Assembly (NCBI GenBank): GCA_032718475.1 | Contig: JAUCBJ010007752.1 | Location: 1 to 64,000 of the forward strand | Source: Nemertoderma westbladi | Lineage: Eukaryota; Xenacoelomorpha; Nemertodermatida; Nemertodermatidae | Length of the DNA stretch: 64,000 bases | Direction of reading: 5' to 3' | Shown here: positions 57,484-64,000 of the stretch, one piece after another | Layout: the number at the start of each line of letters is the position of its first letter | Position numbering within the stretch: position 1 is the first letter of the stretch | The notes under the pieces: model-generated | What the model saw: only the letters and a program-made list of their open reading frames with translations | The model's database searches: none | Told to the model about the DNA's origin: nothing | Made by a program: the position numbers and the translations under genes

Positions 57484-57746
57484 TAAAATAATAAAGTCGC
57501 GACTTTAATAATAAAGTCGCGACTTTAATAATAAAGTAGCAACTTTAATAATAAAGTCGCGACTAAAATAATAAAGTCGCGACTTTAATAATAGAGTTGC
57601 GACTAAAATAATAAAGTCGCGACTAAAATAATAAAGTCGCGACTTTAATAATAAAGTCGCGACTTTAATAATAAAGTCGTGACTTTAATAATAGAGTTGC
57701 AACTAAAATAATAAAGTCGCGACTAAAATAATAAAGTCGCGACTTG
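57484..57746. repeat. 20-bp palindromic satellite array, locus 5
   Basis: About 13 units in reverse orientation (AATAATAAAGTCGCGACTTT), with TTGCGACT and TTGCAACT variants. Confidence 0.93.
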
Positions 57747-57759
57747 TACACCACATAGT

Positions 57760-57862
57760 GTGACAAATACACCAAACAATGTACCGGTATAAAGGTATTG
57801 TCCAACATAACATATAGGATTACCCCTAAAGCTTTGCAGTTTATTTCCAAGGGGGTCCTTTA
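57760..57862 (-). repeat. Satellite-block tail, reversed copy E2
   Basis: Second reversed tail beside E1, cut off at GGGGGTCCTTTATG. The C-rich minisatellite starts directly after it. Confidence 0.8.
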
Positions 57863-57879
57863 TGGGGTGAGTACAAAAC

Positions 57880-58225
57880 GGAGACGGGAGATGGGAGACC
57901 CCCCCAAGTACAAAAGGGCGACCCCCTCAAGTACAAAAGGGAGACCCCCCCAAGTACAAAAGGGAGACCCCCCAAGTACAAAAGGGAGACCCCCCCAAGT
58001 ACAAAAGGGAGACCCCCCACCCCCCAAGTACAAAAGGGAGACCCCCCCCCCCCCCCAAGTACAAAAGGGTGACCCCCCCCCCCCAAGTACAAAAGGGAGA
58101 CCCACCAAGTATGTACAAAAGGGAGACCCCCCCCCCCAAGGTACAAAAGGGAGACCCCCCCCCCCCAAGTACAAAAGGGAGACCCACCAAGTATGTACAA
58201 AAGGGAGACCCCCCCCCACCCCCCC
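57880..58225. repeat. C-rich minisatellite, unit AAGTACAAAAGGGAGACCCC
   Basis: About 14 units of 19-32 bp whose length varies mainly in the C run (4-13 C) and by an added ATGT. A single reverse-orientation unit occurs at about 62512-62563. Confidence 0.95.
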
Positions 58226-59400
58226 CTGATTGGGTTGTGAAAGTGTTTACTCTTGAGGATACTGTACAGTGCTGCAATGTATAGTGAACAAGTGACATGG
58301 GGTACTGTGGTACTGGTCCTGTGGTCCGGGTAATGCTGTAATGCAGTAAATTATAGGCCTAGCTATCTAGGCCTAGGTCACTGGCTGATTGGTTAGGTTA
58401 AATTCGGAAATTTTGTAACTTTCCTGTAACTGTCTGTCAGTCTGTGTAAAAGCAAGTCAGCAATTATAATTCTGTAGTTCGTCATCGTCAGTATCATACT
58501 GTCATACTGTAGCCTACCCTGACAGATTAGGACTAATGCTGTAATGTGTTTCAGCTTTCAGGTTCAGGGCCTCCACCAGTACGGTCTGACGGTACTGTAC
58601 CAGCAACCGGCACTGTAGGTCAGTAGGTAGTTGTACAGTATAGTACTGATGCAGTGCTCCTTGGTAAAGTGGCCTTTTATTGTTTTGATTAGAAAAGCCT
58701 GCCTCTGTTACCTGCTCCTTTCCTTCAATTGGTTTATGATGTCTACGTATGTTACTTATACTAGGCCTACATTATTAGGCCTCTACTGTATTATGCAGTT
58801 ATGTGGAGGCCCCCAAACACATTAATCCCCCCTGATTCTGATACCGTTGCACAGGCAAAAATGCCCCCCCCCCCGCATGGAATGCCCAGGGGGCATATCC
58901 ACCTAGCGCCAAATGCCCCCGGGTCACATTGTCCTAGCAACATATGGCCCCCTACCGCCCAGAATGCCCCCTCCCCAACCCAAAATTGCACCCTAACACC
59001 ACATATAAGTACTTTACAATGAAATGTATGTAGGTATATTTTGAGAGTCAGGATCAGCAGATCAGGGAAGGGAAACGGCAGAACGGAAATAGGTATACTA
59101 TTGAAATAGGTACCGGTAGCTGATTACTGAATTAGTACGCCTAACTGTTGGTTGACCCTGACAGTAATATAATCTGGTAGGCCTAATACTGTAGCAACAT
59201 CTTAAATTATTATTGGGGAAGGTAGGCCTTTTACAATTACACAATTTTCTTGCTTGCTATGGAAACTCTCTGCTACACCGGTACGCTGTACAAATGTAAA
59301 CTAATCTGTCAATTACTGAATTAGAATATTAATTAATTGGAATAATTAATTTATAACAGTCATCCCATTACAGTCACTGTTGACGTTGAGAAAGCGACTT
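58226..59400. other. No gene; C-rich degenerate repeat at 58808-58985
   Basis: Mostly unassigned sequence with CTGTA/GTACAGT simple motifs. Between 58808 and 58985, ATGCCCCC-type strings recur at irregular spacing. Confidence 0.4.
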
Positions 59401-59435
59401 TGAAACTTCTCATCACTCACTGTCAGACTGCTACG

Positions 59436-62265
59436 ATGATGAATTCCAGGCTGGATATTGTTGTGTATTTTTCGAAGTATGATATAAATGAATCAACAAT
59501 CAATAGGTTTTGTGACCTTACTGATATAAACTCCGTACAAGAACCTGCTGAAACAATAGAGTCCTTTGATGACTTGAAGGAAATTGAAAATACTCTCAAG
59601 ATAATACCCATCAAAGTACGGAAAAAACTTTGTAAGGCGATTAGTGATGCTGTGGGGCTACAATCATTCAATGATAGCATATTTCAGTGTACATCTCGAT
59701 TAAGTGAAACTGCAATGGAATGCATTGTTGCTGGGTCTCTCATCAGGCCTGATACCTGCACCGATTCTGTGGCCAGTTTACAAACCCATACATCGATTAC
59801 TCCTTCCAAAAGTCCTGCTTATAAAAAGCAGTGTTTTGATAAAACCGACATAGAAAAAATCAGTGGTGGTGTTAGTGCTATGTGTTCAGAATCTTCAGAG
59901 TTTTCACATTTCACGCCAGGGGAAACTTCTACACCATTTAAAGGTTTCGATATTTCGAGTTTTGCTAATATAAAAAATGCTAAGAGATCATTAGCATCAA
60001 TTATCGATACACCAGTGTCTGACACTTTTAGTGTCTGATAATTAGCAAAATGTTGTGGAACCACTAATAACAGTGGGTTTACCGGATACTGGTTGGGTAC
60101 CTGATAATTTGCAAAAATATGGTGGTGGTAATAGTCAAACTACCGGTTTAGATACCAGTACAGGTTTTGATATTCTAATTGGTGGGAGAGTGGATGTTGT
60201 GGAACCACTAATAACAGTGGGTTTACCGGATACTGGTTGGGTACCTGATAATTCGCAAAAATATGATGGTGGTAGTAGTCAAACTACTGGTTTAGATACC
60301 GGTACAGGTTTTGATATTCCAATTGGTGGGAGAGTGGATGTTGTGGAACCACTAATAACAGTGGGTTTACCGGATACTGGTTGGGTACCTGATAATTCGC
60401 AAAAATATGGTGGTGGTAATAGTCAAACTACTGGTTTAGATACCAGTACAGGTGTTGATATTCCAATTGGTGGGAGAGTGGATGTTGTGGAACCACTAAC
60501 AAGTACTCTTCATTCTCAAACAAATATTGAATTTTATCTCAATGATGCTAACTTTCCAATTTTCGATAATAAATCGTCACACTATTCTCCTCACGAAGCA
60601 GCTATGATTCTAATTAATGGAACCAGTGGATATGCTACATGCTGTCTTGTTCCGCTAAGTAAGAGTGCATTCGAATTTATCTTTCCTTATTGATGTTAGA
60701 ACTCTGACCAATATCAACGATATTAAGTGTGATATGAATGGATCATATGGGACTAAATTATGCACTTGCTACTGGACTGTTGAACTACTTCGTGATAATT
60801 GTTCTAAATGTTTGGATGTGAAGATAATAAAATCGAAGTTAGGCAATCTTGGAGATGACCTGTTTTATATATCCATAAATTCTAGAAAAATTTTTGCCAG
60901 TCTTACCCGTTTGATTTTTTATTTATTGGATAAGAGTGGAAATATCTATAATGATATTGCGTTGTTAGAGTATGTAGTGGCAACTACTGCTGAGGATGAG
61001 GTAGGGTTAACTTTTGATGTTCAGCCACACAAAAATAGGAAACATGGTAGCATTCATTTCTATCCAATGCAAAAAAGTGTTCTAAATGTAATGAAGCAAG
61101 GACTAGAGACGACGTATTAAAGCAATGTATTAAAGCGTCCATATTCTAATGATTCTGAGTGTATAAATGCGAAATTAACGAAACAGAAGGAAGAATTGAT
61201 TAGTAAAGATAAATCTAAACAAAACTTCACCAAACTTCAGTTTGTTCAAGATGTATGGGAAGTTGTTGAGAAAATACAAACCATTGAAACTGAAAAGGCC
61301 ATATGCGATTTAAGTGAAGTTTACACTCTCAGTGACGTAGCTGCTCATTTAAAAGTGGATCCAGAAGTTTGGTTTTCAAGGTCTTGTCAGCAACAAGCAG
61401 AGTATCTTGATAAGTTCAATACTCTTAGTATTCAAGATGTCTATTCAGGTAAAGATATAGAAATTATGAAAGTTGGTGAATCCGAAGGATCACATAGAAT
61501 TTTGAAAGAATTTTCGTTACCATTGCATAAGGTTCTTCACGAGAGTGCAATTGTCTCAGTAGAATTATTGCATGGTGTTATTGACGAGGCTGAGATTTTG
61601 TTAAATCTTTTGTGTGCGATATCGAAAAAGCCAACAATGACAGACACAGATTCAATAACTTATTTGGTTGCTACAAAGTCGTGTAAACGTAGCATGTATG
61701 AGTGCAAAGTTACCAACAACCATGTGAACTGTACCTGTTGCTTATATAAGTACAATATGCTTTGTAAGCATAGTCTGTGTGTTGCGGTGGTTGAGGGAAT
61801 TATTATTAGCCACATCGATATTTTCATTAGAAGTGCTACAAAGACGGCAAGTCGCAAGAAGAAGGAGGTGTTAGTTGATGTTCCCCAAGCTGCCGGAAAT
61901 ATAGGTGGTCGTTTTAGAACGCCATGGCCTTCGAGAGATACCCCGATAGCTGCCAATGATATGATGGTCAGCTATTATTAGTAGAGAGACCATTTACAGA
62001 AATTCACCACAATGATCTTCCAATCGTATTGTGCTTTTTAGCAGATGAACAATTAGCAAACATCTGTAATCAGTGTAAGATTGAATTTCCTCGTATTCGA
62101 TTTATTAGACCATATGACATAGTGTTTTCGCATTTCGAAAGATGGCAGTATTTCCACCCAAAAGATCCGTCTACTCATCTCCCGTCTACTAAGCTCACTA
62201 AGAAATATTACTGTGTGAAGTTTAGTTGTAATATAAAACGTTCCCATACATTAAAACTTTAAAAG
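59436..62265 (+). pseudogene. SWIM zinc-finger protein gene, decayed
   Basis: Frames in order: 59436-60038 (first ATG at 59436; Ser/Thr-rich, no known fold); 60055-60693 with three 48-residue repeats; 60665-61120; an in-frame TAA, then 61150-61981 in the same frame; 62029-62262. The SWIM finger is in CTCCLYKYNMLCKHSLCVAV (CxC...CxH) at about 61735-61785. The last piece (RPYDIVFSHFERWQYFHPK) resembles the C-terminal part of a family of SWIM proteins common in cnidarians and other invertebrates. SWIM domains bind DNA or protein and are frequent in MULE transposases, so the gene may be transposon-derived; no DDE core was recognised. At least three frame changes and two stops make it inactive as read. 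Confidence 0.65.
60052..60483 (+). repeat. 3 x 144-bp tandem repeat inside SWIM gene
   Basis: Units start at 60052, 60196 and 60340 with GTTGTGGAACCACTAATAAC; a partial fourth starts at 60484. Divergence is only a few bases. Each encodes 48 residues (GLPDTGWVPDN then GGRVDVVEPL). Confidence 0.95.
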
Positions 62266-62511
62266 AACTTCTGTCAATTGATGATGGTATAAAACATAGG
62301 CTCCATCACTCACACTTAACACTATTGAAATTTGAATTCGATTTGTAATTCTTGTTTTGACATTCACAATTGTTATTTTAATATTATATATGTACTATTT
62401 AGCTGCGTTTAAAATAACATAATAATTCAACACCGCACCGGTGAATTGGAAGTATCTTTGTGACATCACTCATGGTCATATCCCCCAACTGGTGAGAATT
62501 TGTACTTTTGT

Positions 62512-62577
62512 ACTTTTTACCCTTTTGTACTTGGGGGGGGGGGGGGGGTCTCCCTTTTGTACTACTACTACTACTAG
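62512..62577. repeat. Reverse unit of the C-rich minisatellite next to (CTA)n LINE tail
   Basis: TTTTGTACTT, a G15 run, TCTCCCTTTTGTACTA, then CTACTACTACTACTAGG. It joins the minisatellite family at 57880-58225 to the 3' tail of the LINE. Confidence 0.8.
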
Positions 62578-64000
62578 GATCGGCATGCTGCATTGCAGCT
62601 GCATTTTTAAGAATGCTGTGCCGGCTTATCGACAAAATTGTACTGCCACAACTCCCTATCACCCATGACATTAGCTAGATCATCCGCATCTTCAAGGCCA
62701 GTGTCCTTTAAGATGCGTCTCAAGAAAGTCATGGGCTGTCCCCATGCTTATTCACTCCATGAGGCTGCCAAAGTACAAGATTATGCACTGGTTAGTCCTC
62801 ACGGTGAAAGCAATGTCCTGCAAAGCGGAGGCGATTTTGCTCTAATGTCAAGCTTGGGGGAACCAATGAGACACCGCCAATGTTATATAGTGTCTGGTTG
62901 GAGTTGTGTGCATTGTACTTGACACAATGAACCCGGTGTAGCATTCTTGTGAATGTGTCATCCAGAGATTTGGTGTCCTCAGCAGTTAGAGCCCGGCATG
63001 GACTCCCATAGAGGAGTACTGGAACTACTGCTGCTCTAAATAATCGGACCTTAAGTTTCCAATTAATTCTCGGTGACTTCCAAATTGTGGAAAGCCTATT
63101 CAAGGCTGCCCATCCCTTTCCCTTACGTATTCGAAGGTCCTCACCTGACTTCCGGATCCATGATCCCAGGTAACAGAAGTCGTCCACATGCTCAAGCATA
63201 CCATCTTTTGAGCTTATGCTCATCCGATCAGAGACTTGCTGAGGACTTTCAAAGTTAACTGTCAAAATTTTGGTATTTCTGGAGTTAATAAAAAGACCAA
63301 CACTAGAAGCAGCATGTTCTAATGAGCTGAGGAGCCGTTGGACTCACTCTAGTGATTCTAAGAGTACTCCTAAGTCATCAGCAAAGTCTAGATCAGTTAG
63401 GTACTTGGCAGGATTTCCTCGACTTCTGGAGCCAGTAGGTGGAGTTATCATCACCCCATCATCATTATGATGATCTAAGGACATGCGTAGAACATAGTCA
63501 ACCACAATTATGAACAATAATGGTGCAAGTGTGTCTCCCTGGAGGATGCCCCATAACACTTCAAATGGTTCTGTGTCACCGTCAACAGTAGACACAAATG
63601 TTGTCGAACCATCGTATACTGATCTGATTGCTGCAATAATTTCATCAGGAATCCCATATAATGAAAGTATGCTGAACATACGTGAGCGAGAGACTGAATC
63701 AAAGGCCTTGAAGAAGTCAACAAAGATAACAGACAGATGCCTGTCTTTCTTTTTTGATAACTCTTGAATTATCCTTCTAAGTACCAAATTGGGCTCCATG
63801 GTCCCACGACCTTTACGGAACCCATTCTGATTTCCACGGAGCAGTCTCTCAATGGGATCCCTGATGTGATTTAATAGAATTCTATTATAGCTTTGCAGCA
63901 ATCGAGATCAATGAGATTCCCCGAAAAGAACCATAGAGTGTTAGGTTGCCCTTCTTGGGAACTGGCACAAACTTATTTGTTTTAATTTCTTGTGGGACTC
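62562..64000 (-). mobile_element. LINE copy 4, same family as copy 2 (runs off window)
   Basis: Minus-strand copy whose 3' end with a (TAG)n tail is at about 62562. It continues past 64000. Sequence is very close to 12389-13830, with the 12 nt that copy 2 lacks. Target duplication cannot be checked because the 5' end is outside. Confidence 0.9.
62650..64000 (-). pseudogene. Reverse transcriptase C-terminal half, LINE copy 4 (broken)
   Basis: Two main pieces: 63344-63901 with VDFFKAFDS, GILQGDTLAPLLF and LDFADDLGV, and 62792-63265 with the C-terminal region (FAGHCF). A Gly-to-stop change (TGA) follows LLESLE near 63346, and a 2-bp loss near 63886 shifts frame in the RT palm. Otherwise it is nearly identical to copy 2. 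Confidence 0.85.

Noticed and set aside
57841-58298. Several overlapping 71-143 codon frames in the C-rich minisatellite
   Set aside because: They encode only Pro/Gly/Thr/Lys repeats on both strands and are simple-sequence artefacts.

Overview
This is a transposon-dense, AT-rich window of an animal nuclear genome, probably a marine or aquatic invertebrate. The evidence is intron-bearing HECT exons, metazoan-type BEL/Pao, LINE, hAT, Mutator-like and pogo/jerky-like elements, spliceosomal-type sites and long minisatellites. Species cannot be told from sequence alone. Nothing bacterial, no rRNA and no functional tRNA gene was seen. Almost every coding stretch belongs to a mobile element or to a decayed host gene.

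Layout. 1-5.9 kb: the 5' part of a BEL/Pao LTR retrotransposon on the minus strand (gag in two overlapping frames, running off the left edge) with its repeat-rich upstream region. 8.0-17.1 kb: a G2E3-type HECT ubiquitin-ligase gene relic whose last intron holds two LINEs of one family, a 5'-truncated older copy (9832-12131, 12-bp target duplication) and a nearly full-length copy with an open endonuclease-RT frame (12389-16119, 30-bp target duplication). 17.6-18.4 kb: a broken hAT transposase. 19.25-20.61 kb: a foldback element with about 540-bp inverted arms. 20.9-21.5 kb: a third LINE fragment.

22-57.9 kb: a nested complex. The base is a tandem composite of pogo/jerky-like DDE transposase relics alternating with blocks of a 20-bp palindromic satellite. 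A 7.7-kb LINE whose ORF1 carries SAP and Ulp1-protease domains is inserted into one satellite block (24061-31798). An 18.45-kb BEL/Pao-type LTR retrotransposon is inserted into the next transposase relic (34022-52471, GGTAT target duplication, LTRs almost identical). A small TIR transposon with a truncated helix-turn-helix transposase follows (52946-54030), then a GC-rich RT retroelement pseudogene (54.1-57.3 kb) carrying two coding minisatellites. 57.9-64 kb: a C-rich minisatellite, a decayed SWIM zinc-finger gene with an internal 3 x 144-bp repeat, and a fourth LINE copy running off the right edge.

The most interesting object is the 18.45-kb LTR element. It has one intact 2873-codon gag-pol frame and, unusually, three further frames 3' of the integrase, one with three zinc knuckles. 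A 20-nt motif recurs nine times, inside the polyprotein in two different reading frames, in both main intercistronic gaps, and as the head of 197-bp tandem units before the 3' LTR. The leader has three successive near-identical hairpins and the LTR contains tRNA-like A and B boxes. These features together suggest an undescribed RNA-level control, packaging or subgenomic-expression system; that function is inference.
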